From NCBI GenBank assembly GCA_949987565.1, contig OX465111.1, positions 20,840,427 to 20,904,426 of the forward strand: a stretch of 64,000 nucleotides of DNA. Direction: 5' to 3'. The notes beneath the pieces were generated by a model. It did no database searches and had not been told where the DNA came from. It saw nothing but the letters and a program-made list of their open reading frames with translations. Positions 21,050 through 34,250 of this stretch are shown piece after piece. The DNA is from Luidia sarsii. Its lineage: Eukaryota; Echinodermata; Asteroidea; Paxillosida; Luidiidae. The translations under genes and the position numbers were made by a program. Within the stretch, counting starts at the first letter, position 1, and every line of letters starts with the position of its first letter.

Positions 21050-24000
21050 CCAAACAAAACTGCCTTCTGTTAACTCCTGCGACGGCCACCCTACAAACAA
21101 AACTGCCTCTGTCGACTCCTGCAACGGCAACCCTTTAAACAAAACTGTCGTCCGTCTATTCCTACGACGACAACCCTCCAAATGAAACTGTTGTCCGTCG
21201 ACTCCTGCTATGGCAACCCTTTAAACAAAACTGTCATCCGTCGACTCCTTTGACGGCAACCCTCCAAACGAAACTGTCGTCCGTCGACTCTTGCGATGGA
21301 AACCCTCGAATCGAAACTGTCGTCAGTCGACTCCTGCGACGGCAACCCTACAAACGAAACTGTCGTCCGTCGACTCCTCCGACGGCAACCCTCCAAACGA
21401 AACTGTCGTCCATCGACTCCTGCCACAGCAACCCTACAAACGAAACTGTCGTCTGTCAACTCCTGCGACGGTAACCCTCTGAACGAAACTGCCTTCTGTT
21501 AACTCCTGCGACGGCCACCCTCCAAACGAAACTGCCTTCTGTTAACTCCTGCGACGGTCACCCTCCAAACGAAACTGCCCTCTGGCGACTCTTGCAACGG
21601 CAACCCTCAAAACGAAACTGCCTTCCGTCGACTCCTGCGACGGCAACCCTCCAAACAAAACTGTCGTCCGTCAACTCCTGCAACAGCAACCCTCCAAACG
21701 AAACTGCCTTCCGTCTACTCCTGCGACGGCAACCCTCCAAATGAAACTGCCCTCCGTCGGTTTCTGCGATGGCAACCCTCCAAACAAAACCGACTTCCGT
21801 TGACTCCTGAGATGGCAACCTTCCAAACGAAACTGTCGTCTGTTGACTCCTGCGATGGCAACCCTCTAAACGAAACTGTCGTCCATCAACTCCTGCGACG
21901 GCAACCCTCCAAACGAAACTGCTTTCTGTCAACTCCTGCGACTGCAACCCTCCAAACGACACTGTTGTCCGTCGACTCCTGCAACGGCAACCCTTTAAAC
22001 GAAACTGTCATCCGTCGACTCTTGTGACGGCAACCGTCCAAACGAAACTGTCGTCCGTCGACTCCTGCGACGGCAACCCTCCGAAGGAAACTGTTTTCCG
22101 TCGACTCCTGTGATGGCAACCCTCCAAAGGAAACTGTTGTCCGTCGACTCCTGCGACGACAACCCTCCAAACGAAACTGTTGTCCGTCGACTCCTGCTAC
22201 GGCAACCCTCCAAATGAAACTGCCTTCTGTCAACTCCTACAACGGCAAACCTCCAAACGAAACTGCTTTCTGTCGACTCCTGCGACAGCAACCCTCAAAA
22301 CGAAACTGCCTTCTGTCAACTCCTGCGACGGCAACCCTCCAAATGACACTGCCTTCTGTCGACTCCTGCGACGGCAACCCTCCAAACAAAACTGTCGTCC
22401 GTCAACTCCTGCAACAGCAACCCTCCAAACGAAACTGCCTTCCGTCTACTCCTGCGACGGCAACCCTCCAAATGAAACTGCTTTCTGTCAACTCCTGCGA
22501 CTGCAACCCTCCAAACGACACTGTTGTCCGTCGACTCCTGCAACGGCAACCCTTTAAACGAAACTGTCATCTGTCGACTCCTGTGACGGCAACCGTCCAA
22601 ACGAAACTGTCGTCCGTCGACTCCTGCGACGGCAACCCTCCGAAGGAAACTGTCTTCCGTCGACTCCTGTGATGGCAACCCTCCAAAGGAAACTGTTGTC
22701 CGTCGACTCCTACGACGACAACCCTCCAAACGAAACTGTTGTCCGTCGACTCCTGCTACGGCAACCCTCCAAATGAAACTGCCATCCATCGACTCCTGCG
22801 ACGGCAACCCTCCAAACGACACTGCCTTCTGTCAACTCCTACAACGGCAAACCTCCAAAGGAAACTGTCTTCCGTCGACTCCTGTGATGGCAACCCTCCG
22901 AACGAAACTGTTGTCCGCAAACTCCTGCTACAGCAACCCTCCAAACAAAACTCTCATCCGTTGACTCCTGCGACGGCAACCCTCCAAATGAAACTGCCAT
23001 CCATCGACTCCTGCGACGGCAACCCTACAAACGAAACTGACTTCCGTCGACTCCTCTGATGGCAACCCTCCAAACGAAACTGTCGTCCGTCAACTCCTGC
23101 GACGGCAACCCTTTAAACGAAACTGCTTTCCGTCGACTCCTGCGACGGCAACCCTCCAAACAAAACTGCCTTCTGTTAACTCCTGCGACGGCAACCGTCC
23201 AAACAAAACTGCCTTCTGTTAACTCCTGCGACGGCCACCCTCCAAACAAAACTGCCTTCTTTCGACTCCTGCAACGGCAATCCTTTCAATAAAACTGTCG
23301 TCCGTCTATTCCTACGACGACAACCCTCCAAATGAAACTGTTGTCCGTCGACTCCTGCTATGGCAACCCTTTAAACAAAACTGTCATCCGTCGACTCCTT
23401 TGACGGCAACCCTCCAAACGAAACTGTCGTCCGTCGACTCTTGCGATGGAAACCCTCGAATCGAAACTGTCGTCAGTCGACTCCTGGGACGGCAACCCTA
23501 CAAACGAAACTGTCGTCCGTCGACTCCTCCGACGGCAACCCTCCAAACGAAACTGTCGTCCGTCGACTCCTCCGACGGCAACCCTCTAAACGAAACTGCC
23601 TTCTGTTAACTCCTGCGACGGCCACCCTCCAAACGAAACTGCCTTCTGTTAACTCCTGCGACGGTCACCCTCCAAACGAAACTGCCCTCTGGCGACTCTT
23701 GCAACGGCAACCCTCAAAACGAAACTGCCTTCCGTCGACTCCTGCGACGACAACCCTCCAAACAAAACTGTCGTCCGTCAACTCCTGCAACAGCAACCCT
23801 CCAAACGAAACTGCCTTCCGTCTACTCCTGCGACGGCAACCCTCCAAATGAAACTGCCCTCCGTCGGTTTCTGCGATGGCAACCCTCCAAACAAAACCGA
23901 CTTCCGTTGACTCCTGAGATGGCAACCTTCCAAACGAAACTGTCGTCTGTTGACTCCTGCGATGGCAACCCTCTAAACGAAACTGTCGTCCATCAACTCC

Positions 24001-27000
24001 TGCGACGGCAACCCTCCAGACGAAACTGCTTTCTGTCAACTCCTGCGACTGCAACCCTCCAAACGACACTGTTGTCCGTCGACTCCTGCAACGGCAACCC
24101 TTTAAACGAAACTGTCATCCGTCGACTCTTGTGACGGCAACCGTCCAAACGAAACTGTCGTCCGTCGACTCCTGCGACGGCAACCCTCCGAAGGAAACTG
24201 TTTTCCGTCGACTCCTGTGATGGCAACCCTCCAAAGGAAACTGTTGTCCGTCGACTCCTGCGACGACAACCCTCCAAACGAAACTGTTGTCCGTCGACTC
24301 CTGCTACGGCAACCCTCCAAATGAAACTGCCTTCTGTCAACTCCTACAACGGCAAACCTCCAAACGAAACTGCTTTCTGTCGACTCCTGCGACAGCAACC
24401 CTCAAAACGAAACTGCCTTCTGTCAACTCCTGCGACGGCAACCCTCCAAATGACACTGCCTTCTGTCGACTCCTGCGACGGCAACCCTCCAAACAAAACT
24501 GTCGTCCGTCAACTCCTGCAACAGCAACCCTCCAAACGAAACTGCCTTCCGTCTACTCCTGCGACGGCAACCCTCCAAATGAAACTGCTTTCTGTCAACT
24601 CCTGCGACTGCAACCCTCCAAACGACACTGTTGTCCGTCGACTCCTGCAACGGCAACCCTTTAAACGAAACTGTCATCTGTCGACTCCTGTGACGGCAAC
24701 CGTCCAAACGAAACTGTCGTCCGTCGACTCCTGCGACGGCAACCCTCCGAAGGAAACTGTCTTCCGTCGACTCCTGTGATGGCAACCCTCCAAAGGAAAC
24801 TGTTGTCCGTCGACTCCTACGACGACAACCCTCCAAACGAAACTGTTGTCCGTCGACTCCTGCTACGGCAACCCTCCAAATGACACTGCCTTCTGTCAAC
24901 TCCTACAACGGCAAACCTCCAAAGGAAACTGTCTTCCGTCGACTCCTGTGATGGCAACCCTCCGAACGAAACTGTTGTCCGCCGACTCCTGCTACAGCAA
25001 CCCTCCAAACAAAACTCTCATCCGTTGACTCCTGCGACGGCAACCCTCCAAATGAAACTGCCATCCATCGACTCCTGCGACGGCAACCCTACAAACGAAA
25101 CTGACTTCCGTCGACTCCTCTGATGGCAACCCTCCAAACGAAACTGTCGTCCGTCAACTCCTGCGACGGCAACCCTTTAAACGAAACTGCTTTCCGTCGA
25201 CTCCAGCGACGGCAACCCTCCAAACAAAACTGCCTTCTGTTAACTCCTGCGACGGCAACCGTCCAAACAAAACTGCCTTCTGTTAACTCCTGCGACGGCC
25301 ACCCTCCAAACAAAACTGCCTTCTTTCGACTCCTGCAACGGCAATCCTTTCAATAAAACTGTCGTCCGTCTATTCCTACGACGACAACCCTCCAAATGAA
25401 ACTGTTGTCCGTCGACTCCTGCTATGGCAACCCTTTAAACAAAACTGTCATCCGTCGACTCCTTTGACGGCAACCCTCCAAACGAAACTGTCGTCCGTCG
25501 ACTCTTGCGATGGAAACCCTCGAATCGAAACTGTCGTCAGTCGACTCCTGGGACGGCAACCCTACAAACGAAACTGTCGTCCGTCGACTCCTCCGACGGC
25601 AACCCTCCAAACGAAACTGTCGTCCATCGACTCCTGCCACAGCAACCCTACAAACGAAACTGTCGTCTGTCAACTCCTGCGACGGTAACCCTCTAAACGA
25701 AACTGCCTTCTGTTAACTCCTGCGACGGCCACCCTCCAAACGAAACAGCCTTCTGTTAACTCCTGCGACGGTCACCCTCCAAACGAAACTGCCCTCTGGC
25801 GACTCTTGCAACGGCAACCCTCAAAACGAAACTGCCTTCCGTCGACTCCTGCGACGACAACCCTCCAAACAAAACTGTCGTCCGTCAACTCCTGCAACAG
25901 CAACCCTCCAAACGAAACTGCCTTCCGTCTACTCCTGCGACGGCAACCCTCCAAATGAAACTGCCCTCCGTCGGTTTCTGCGATGGCAACCCTCCAAACA
26001 AAACCGACTTCCGTTGACTCCTGAGATGGCAACCTTCCAAACGAAACTGTCGTCTGTTGACTCCTGCGATGGCAACCCTCTAAACGAAACTGTCGTCCAT
26101 CAACTCCTGCGACGGCAACCCTCCAGACGAAACTGCTTTCTGTCAACTCCTGCGACTGCAACCCTCCAAACGACACTGTTGTCCGTCGACTCCTGCAACG
26201 GCAACCCTTTAAACGAAACTGTCATCCGTCGACTCTTGTGACGGCAACCGTCCAAACGAAACTGTCGTCCGTCGACTCCTGCGACGGCAACCCTCCGAAG
26301 GAAACTGTTTTCCGTCGACTCCTGTGATGGCAACCCTCCAAAGGAAACTGTTGTCCGTCGACTCCTGCGACGACAACCCTCCAAACGAAACTGTTGTCCG
26401 TCGACTCCTGCTACGGCAACCCTCCAAATGAAACTGCCTTCTGTCAACTCCTACAACGGCAAACCTCCAAACGAAACTGCTTTCTGTCGACTCCTGCGAC
26501 AGCAACCCTCAAAACGAAACTGCCTTCTGTCAACTCCTGCGACGGCAACCCTCCAAATGACACTGCCTTCTGTCGACTCCTGCGACGGCAACCCTCCAAA
26601 CAAAACTGTCGTCCGTCAACTCCTGCAACAGCAACCCTCCAAACGAAACTGCCTTCCGTCTACTCCTGCGACGGCAACCCTCCAAATGAAACTGCATTCT
26701 GTCAACTCCTGCGACTGCAACCCTCCAAACGACACTGTTGTCCGTCGACTCCTGCAACGGCAACCCTTTAAACGAAACTGTCATCTGTCGACTCCTGTGA
26801 CGGCAACCGTCCAAACGAAACTGTCGTCCGTCGACTCCTGCGACGGCAACCCTCCGAAGGAAACTGTCTTCCGTCGACTCCTGTGATGGCAACCCTCCAA
26901 AGGAAACTGTTGTCCGTCGACTCCTACGACGACAACCCTCCAAACGAAACTGTTGTCCGTCGACTCCTGCTACGGCAACCCTCCAAATGAAACTGCCATC

Positions 27001-29100
27001 CATCGACTCCTGCGACGGCAACCCTCCAAACGACACTGCCTTCTGTCAACTCCTACAACGGCAAACCTCCAAAGGAAACTGTCTTCCGTCGACTCCTGTG
27101 ATGGCAACCCTCCGAACGAAACTGTTGTCCGCCGACTCCTGCTACGGCAACCCTCCCAACAAAACTCTCATCCGTTGACTCCTGCGACGGCAACCCTCCA
27201 AATGAAACTGCCATCCATCGACTCCTGCGACGGCAACCCTACAAACGAAACTGACTTCCGTCAACTCCTCTGATGGCAACCCTCTAAACGAAACTGTCGT
27301 CCGTCAACTCCTGCGACGGCAACCCTTTAAACGAAACTGCTTTCCGTCGACTCCTGCGACGGCAACCCTCCAAACAAAACTGCCTTCTGTTAACTCCTGC
27401 GACGGCAACCGTCCAAACAAAACTGCCTTCTGTTAACTCCTGCGACGGCCACCCTCCAAACAAAACTGCCTTCTTTCGACTCCTGCAACGGCAATCCTTT
27501 CAATAAAACTGTCGTCCGTCTATTCCTACGACGACAACCCTCCAAATGAAACTGTTGTCCGTCGACTCCTGCTATGGCAACCCTTTAAATAAAACTGTCA
27601 TCCGTCGACTCCTTTGACGGCAACCCTCCAAACGAAAGTGTCGTCCGTCGACTCTTGCGATGGAAACCCTCGATTCGAAACTGTCGTCAGTCGACTCCTG
27701 GGACGGCAACCCTACAAACGAAACTGTCGTCCGTCGACTCCTCCGACGGTAACCCTCTGAACGAAACTGCCTTCTGTTAACTCCTGCGACGGCCACCCTC
27801 CAAACGAAACTGCCCTCTGGCGACTCTTGCAACGGCAACCCTCAAAACGAAACTGCCTTCCGTCGACTCCTGCTTCGGCAACCCTCCAAACAAAACTGTC
27901 GTCCGTCAACTCCTGCAACAGCAACCCTCCAAACGAAACTGCCTTCCGTCTACTCCTGCGACGGCAACCCTCCAAATGAAACTGCCCTCCGTCGGTTTCT
28001 GCGATGGCAACCCTCCAAACAAAACTGACTTCCGTTGACTCCTGAGATGGCAACCTTCCAAACGAAACTGTCGTCTGTTGACTCCTGCGATGGCAACCCT
28101 CTAAACGAAACTGTCGTCCATCAACTCCTGCGACGGCAACCCTCCAAACGAAACTGCTTTCTGTCAACTCCTGCGACTGCAACCCTCCAAACGACACTGT
28201 TGTCCGTCGACTCCTGCAACGGCAACCCTTTAAACGAAACTGTCATCCGTCGACTCCTGTGACGGCAACCGTCCAAACGAAACTGTCGTCCGTCGACTCC
28301 TGCGACGGCAACCCTCCGAAGGAAACTGTCTTCCGTCGACTCCTGTGATGGCAACCCTCCAAAGGAAACTGTTGTCCGTCGACTCCTGCGACGACAACCC
28401 TCCAAATGAAACTGCCTTCTGTCAACTCCTACAACGGCAAACCTCCAAACGAAACTGCTTTGTTTCGACTCCTGCGACGGCAACCCTCCAAACGAAACTG
28501 CCCTCTGTCAACTCCTGCGACGGCAACCCTCCAAATGACACTGCCTTTTGTCGACTCCTGCGACGGCAACCCTCCAAACGAAACTGCCTTCCGTCTACTC
28601 CTGCGACGGCAACCCTCCAAACAAAACTGTCGTCCGTCAACTCCTGCAACAGCAACCCTCCAAACGAAACTGCCTTCCTTCTACTCCTGCGACGGCAACC
28701 CTCCAAAGGAAACTGCCCTCCGTCGACTTCTGCGATGGCAACCTTCCAAACGAAACTGTCGTCTGTTGACTCCTGCGATGGCAACCCTCTAAACGAAACT
28801 GTCGTCTATCAACTCCTGCGACGGCAACCCTCCAAACGAAACTGCTTTCTGTCAACTCCTGCGACTGCAACCCTCCAAACGACACTGTTGTCCGTCGACT
28901 CCTGCAACGGCAACCCTTTAAACGAAACTGTCATCCGTCGACTCCTGTGACGGCAACCGTCCAAAGGAAACTGTCTTCCGTCGACTCCTGTGATGGCAAC
29001 CCTCCAAAGGAAACTGTTGTCCGTCGACTCCTGCGACGGCAACCCTCCAAACAAAACTGTCATCCGTCGACTCCTTTGACGGCAACCCTCCAAACGAAAC
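21050..29100 (+). repeat. Higher-order repeat family 1 (~2,107 bp, 49 monomers)
   Basis: A distinctive monomer run recurs near 21,558, 23,665 and 25,772, exactly 2,107 bp (49 x 43) apart, and again 2,021 bp (47 x 43) later. A second marker, TTGCGATGGAAACCCTCGAAT, lies near 21,291, 23,441 and 25,505 (intervals 2,150 and 2,064, i.e. 50 and 48 monomers). Individual passes therefore gained or lost whole monomers. The passes are otherwise almost identical. Confidence 0.88.
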
Positions 29101-29300
29101 TGTCGTCCGTCGACTCTTGCGATGGAAACCCTCGAATCGAAACTGTCGTCAGTCGACTCCTGGGACGGCAACCCTACAAATGAAACTGTCGTCCGTCGAC
29201 TCCTTTGACGGCAACCCTCCAAACGAAACTGTCGTCCGTCGACTCTTGCGATGGAAACCCTCGAATCGAAACTGTCGTCAGTCGACTCCTGGGACGGCAA
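29093..29300 (+). repeat. Local three-monomer (129-bp) duplication
   Basis: The marker TTGCGATGGAAACCCTCGAAT occurs twice 129 bp apart (near 29,117 and 29,246), with the following GGGACGGCAACCCTACAAA also repeated. Only one base differs (AAATGAAACTG versus AAACGAAACTG), so it is a very young event. Confidence 0.8.
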
Positions 29301-32300
29301 CCCTACAAACGAAACTGTCTCCGTCGACTCCTCCGACGGTAACCCTCTGAACGAAACTGCCTTCTGTTAACTCCTGCGAAGGCCACCCTCCAAACGAAAC
29401 TGTCCTCTGGCGACTCTTGCAAAGGCAACCCTCAAAACGAAACTGCCTTCCGTCGACTCCTGCTTCGGCAATCCTGCAAACAAAACTGTCGTCCGTCAAC
29501 TCCTGCAACAGCAACCCTCCAAACGAAACTGCCTTCCGTCTACTCCTGCGACGGCAACCCTCCAAATGAAACTGCCATCCGTCGGTTTCTGCGATGGCAA
29601 CCCTCCAAACAAAACTGACTTCCGTCGACTCCTCTGATGGCAACCCTCCAAACGAAACTGTCATCAGTCAACTCCTGCAATTGCAACCCTCGAAAAGAAA
29701 CTGCTTTCCGTCGACTCCTGCGACGGCAACCCTCCAAACAAAACTGCCTTCTGTTAACTCCTGCGACGGCAACCGTCCAAACAAAACTGCCTTCTGTTAA
29801 CTCCTGCGACGGCCACCCTCCTAACAAAACTGCCTTCTGTCGACTCCTGCAACGGCAACCCTTTAAACAAAACTGTCATCCGTCGACTCCTTTGACGGCA
29901 ACCCTCCAAACGAAACTGTCGTCCGTCGACTCTTGCGATGGAAACACTCGAAACGAAACTGTCGTCAGTCGACTCCTGCGACGGCAACCCTACAAACAAA
30001 ACTGTCGTCCGTCGACTCCTCCGACGGCAACCCTCCAAACAAAACTGTCGTCCATCGACTCCTGCCACAGCAACCCTACAAACGAAACTGTCGTCAGTCG
30101 ACTCCTGCGACGGCAACCCTACAAACGAAACTGTCGTCCGTCGACTCCTCCGACGGCAACCCTCCAAACGAAACTGTCGTCCATCGACTCCTGCCACAGC
30201 AACCTTCCAAACGAAACTGTCGTCTGTTGACCCCTGAGATGGCAACCTTCCAAACGAAACTGTCGTCTGTTGACTCTTGAGATGGCAACCTTCCAAACGA
30301 AACTGTCGTCTGTTGACTCCTGCGATGGCAACCCTCTAAACGAAACTGTCGTCTATCAACTCCTGCGACGGCAACCCTCCAAACGAAACTGCTTTCTGTC
30401 AACTCCTGCGACTGCAACCCTCCAAACGACACTGTTGTCCGTCGACTCCTGCAACGGCAACCCTTTAAACGAAACTGTCATCCGTCGACTCCTGTGACGG
30501 CAACCGTCCAAACGAAACTGTCGTCCGTCGACTCCTGCGACGGCAACCCTCCAAAGGAAACTGTCTTCCGTCGACTCCTGTGATGGCAACCCTCCAAAGG
30601 AAACTGTTGTCCGTCGACTCCTGCGACGGCAATCCTCCAAACAAAACTGTCATCCGTTGACTCCTGAGATGGCAACCCTCGAAATGAAACTGTTGTCCGT
30701 CGACTCCTGCTATGGCAACCCTTTAAACAAAACTGTCATCCGTCGACTCCTTTGACGGCAACCCTCCAAACGAAACTGTCGTCCGTCGACTCTTGCGATG
30801 GAAACCCTCGAATCGAAACTGTCGTCAGTCGACTCCTGGGACGGCAACCCTACAAACGAATCTGTCGTCCGTCGACTCCTCCGACGGCAACCCTCCAAAC
30901 GAAACTGTCGTCCATCGACTCCTGCCACAGCAACCCCACAAACGAAACTGTCGTCTGTCAACTCCTGCGACGGTAACCCTCTGAACGAAACTGCCTTCTG
31001 TTAACTCCTGCTACGGCAACCCTCCAAACAAAACTGTCGTCCGTCAACTCCTGCAACAGCAACCCTCCAAATGAAACTGCCTTCTGTCAACTCCTACAAC
31101 GGCAAACCTCCAAACGAAACTGCTTTGTTTCGACTCCTGCGACGGCAACCCTCTAAACGAAACTGCCCTCTGTCAACTCCTGCGACGGCAACCCTCCAAA
31201 TGACACTGCCTTTTGTCGACTCCTGCGACGGCAACCCTCCAAACGAAACTGCCTTCCGTCTACTCCTGCGACGGCAACCCTCCAAATGAAACTGCCATCC
31301 GTCGGTTTCTGCGATGGCAACCCTCCAAACAAAACTGACTTCCGTCGACTCCTCTGATGGCAACCCTCCAAACGAAACTGTCATCAGTCAACTCCTGCAA
31401 CGGCAACCCTCGAAAAGAAACTGCTTTCCGTCGACTCCTGTGACGGCAACCCTCCAAACAAAACTGCCTTCTGTTAACTCCTGCGACGGCAACCGTCCAA
31501 ACAAAACTGCCTTCTGTTAACTCCTGCGACGGCCACCCTCCTAACAAAACTGCCTTCTGTCGAGTCCTGCAACGGCAACCCTTTAAACAAAACTGTCATC
31601 CGTCGACTCCTTTGACGGCAACCCTCCAAACGAAACTGTCGTCCGTCGACTCTTGCGTTGGAAACACTCGAAACGAAACTGTCGTCAGTCGACTCCTGCG
31701 ACGGCAACCCTACAAACAAAACTGTCGTCCGTCGACTCCTCCGACGGCAACCCTCCAAACAAAACTGTCGTCCATCGACTCCTGCCACAGCAACCCTACA
31801 AACGAAACTGTCGTCAGTCGACTCCTGCGACGGCAACCCTACAAACGAAACTGTCGTCCGTCGACTCCTCCGACGGCAACCCTCCAAACGAAACTGTCGT
31901 CCATCGACTCCTGCCACAGCAACCTTCCAAACGAAACTGTCGTCTGTTGACTCCTGAGATGGCAACCTTCCAAACGAAACTGTCGTCTGTTGACTCTTGA
32001 GATGGCAACCTTCCAAACGAAACTGTCGTCTGTTGACTCCTGCGATGGCAACCCTCTAAACGAAACCGTCGTCTATCAACTCCTGCGACGGCAACCCTCC
32101 AAACGAAACTGCTTTCTGTCAACTCCTGCGACTGCAACCCTCCAAACGACACTGTTGTCCGTCGACTCCTGCAACGGCAACCCTTTAAACGAAACTGTCA
32201 TCCGTCGACTCCTGTGACGGCAACCGTCCAAACGAAACTGTCGTCCGTCGACTCCTGCGACGGCAACCCTCCAAAGGAAACTGTCTTCCGTCGACTCCTG

Positions 32301-34250
32301 TGATGGCAAACCTCCAAAGGAAACTGTTGTCCGTCGACTCCTGCGACGGCAATCCTCCAAACAAAACTGTCATCCGTTGACTCCTGAGATGGCAACCCTC
32401 GAAATGAAACTGTTGTCCGTCGACTCCTGCTATGGCAACCCTTTAAACAAAACTGTCATCCGTCGACTCCTTTGACGGCAACCCTCCAAACGAAACTGTC
32501 GTCCGTCGACTCTTGCGATGGAAACCCTCGAATCGAAACTGTCGTCAGTCGACTCCTGGGACGGCAACCCTACAAACGAAACTGTCGTCCGTCGACTCCT
32601 CCGACGGCAACCCTCCAAACGAAACTGTCGTCCATCGACTCCTGCCACAGCAACCCTACAAACGAAACTGTCGTCTGTCAACTCCTGCGACGGTAACCCT
32701 CTGAACGAAACTGCCTTCTGTTAACTCCTGCTACGGCAACCCTCCAAACAAAACTGTCGTCCGTCAACTCCTGCAACAGCAACCCTCCAAACGAAACTGC
32801 CTTCCGTCTACTCCTTTGACGGCAACCCTCCAAATGAAACTGCCCTCCGTCGGTTTCTGCGATGGCAACCCTCCAAACAAAACTGACTTCCGTTGACTCC
32901 TGAGATGGCAACCTTCCAAACGAAACTGTCGTCTGTTGACTCCTGCGATGGCAACCCTCTAAACAAAACTGTCGTCCATCAACTCCTGCGACGGCAACCC
33001 TCCAAACGAAGCTGCTTTCTGTCAACTCCTGCGACTGCAACCCTCCAAACGACACTGTTGTCTGTCGACTCCTGCAACGGCAACCCTTTAAACGAAACTG
33101 TCATCCGTCGACTCTTGTGACGGCAACCGTCCAAACGAAACTGTCGTCCGTCGACTCCTGCGACGGCAACCCTCCGAAGGAAACTGTCTTCCGTCGACTC
33201 CTGTGATGGCAACCCTCCAAAGGAAACTGTTGTCCGTCGACTCCTGCGACGACAACCCTTCAAACGAAACTGTTGTCCGTCGACTCCTGCTACGGCAACC
33301 CTCCAAATGAAACTGCCATCCATCGACTCCTGCGAAGGCAACCCTCCAAACGACACTGCCTTCTGTCAACTCCTACATCGGCAAACCTCCAAACGAAACT
33401 GCCTTCTGTCAACTCCTGCGACGGCAACCCTCCAAATGACACTGCCTTCTGTCGACTCCTGCGACGGCAACCCTCCAAACAAAACTGTCGTCCGTCAACT
33501 CCTGCAACAGCAACCCTCTAAACGATACTGCCTTCCGTCTACTCCTGCGACGGCAACCCTCCAAATGAAACTGCCATCCGTCGGTTTCTGCGATGGCAAC
33601 CCTCCAAACGAAACTGTCATCAGTCAACTCCTGCAACGGCAACCCTCGAAAAGAAACTGCTTTCCGTCGACTCCTGCGACGGCAACCCTCCAAACAAAAC
33701 TGCCTTCTGTTAACTCCTGCGACGGCAACCGTCCAAACAAAACTGCCTTCTGTTAACTCCTGCGACGGCCACCCTCCTAACAAAACTGCCTTCTGTCGAC
33801 TCCTGCAACGGCAACCCTTTAAACAAAACTGTCATCCGTCGACTCCTTTGGCGGCAACCCTCCAAACGAAACTGTCGTCCGTCGACTCTTGCGATGGAAA
33901 CACTCGAAACGAAACTGTCGTCAGTCGACTCCTGCAACGGCAACCCTACAAACAAAACTGTCGTCCGTCGACTCCTCCGACGGCAACCCTCCAAACAAAA
34001 CTGTCGTCCATCGACTCCTGCCACAGCAACCCTACAAACGAAACTGTCGTCAGTCGACTCCTGCGACGGCAACCCTACAAACGAAACTGTCGTCCGTCGA
34101 CTCCTCCGACGGCAACCCTCCAAACGAAACTGTCGTCCATCGACTCCTGCCACAGCAACCTTCCAAACGAAACTGTCGTCTGTTGACTCCTGAGATGGCA
34201 ACCTTCCAAACGAAACTGTCGTCTGTTGACTCTTGAGATGGCAACCTTCC
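29300..34250 (+). repeat. Higher-order repeat family 2 (1,720 bp, 40 monomers)
   Basis: Runs beginning near 29,594 and 31,314, and near 29,933 and 31,653, are 1,720 bp (40 x 43) apart and nearly identical over the whole interval. The next equivalents are 2,236 bp (52 x 43) further on, at ~33,889, and then 2,685 bp further, at ~36,574. The family is marked by CTCCGACGGCAACC and CTGCCACAGCAACC monomers in alternation. Confidence 0.85.
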
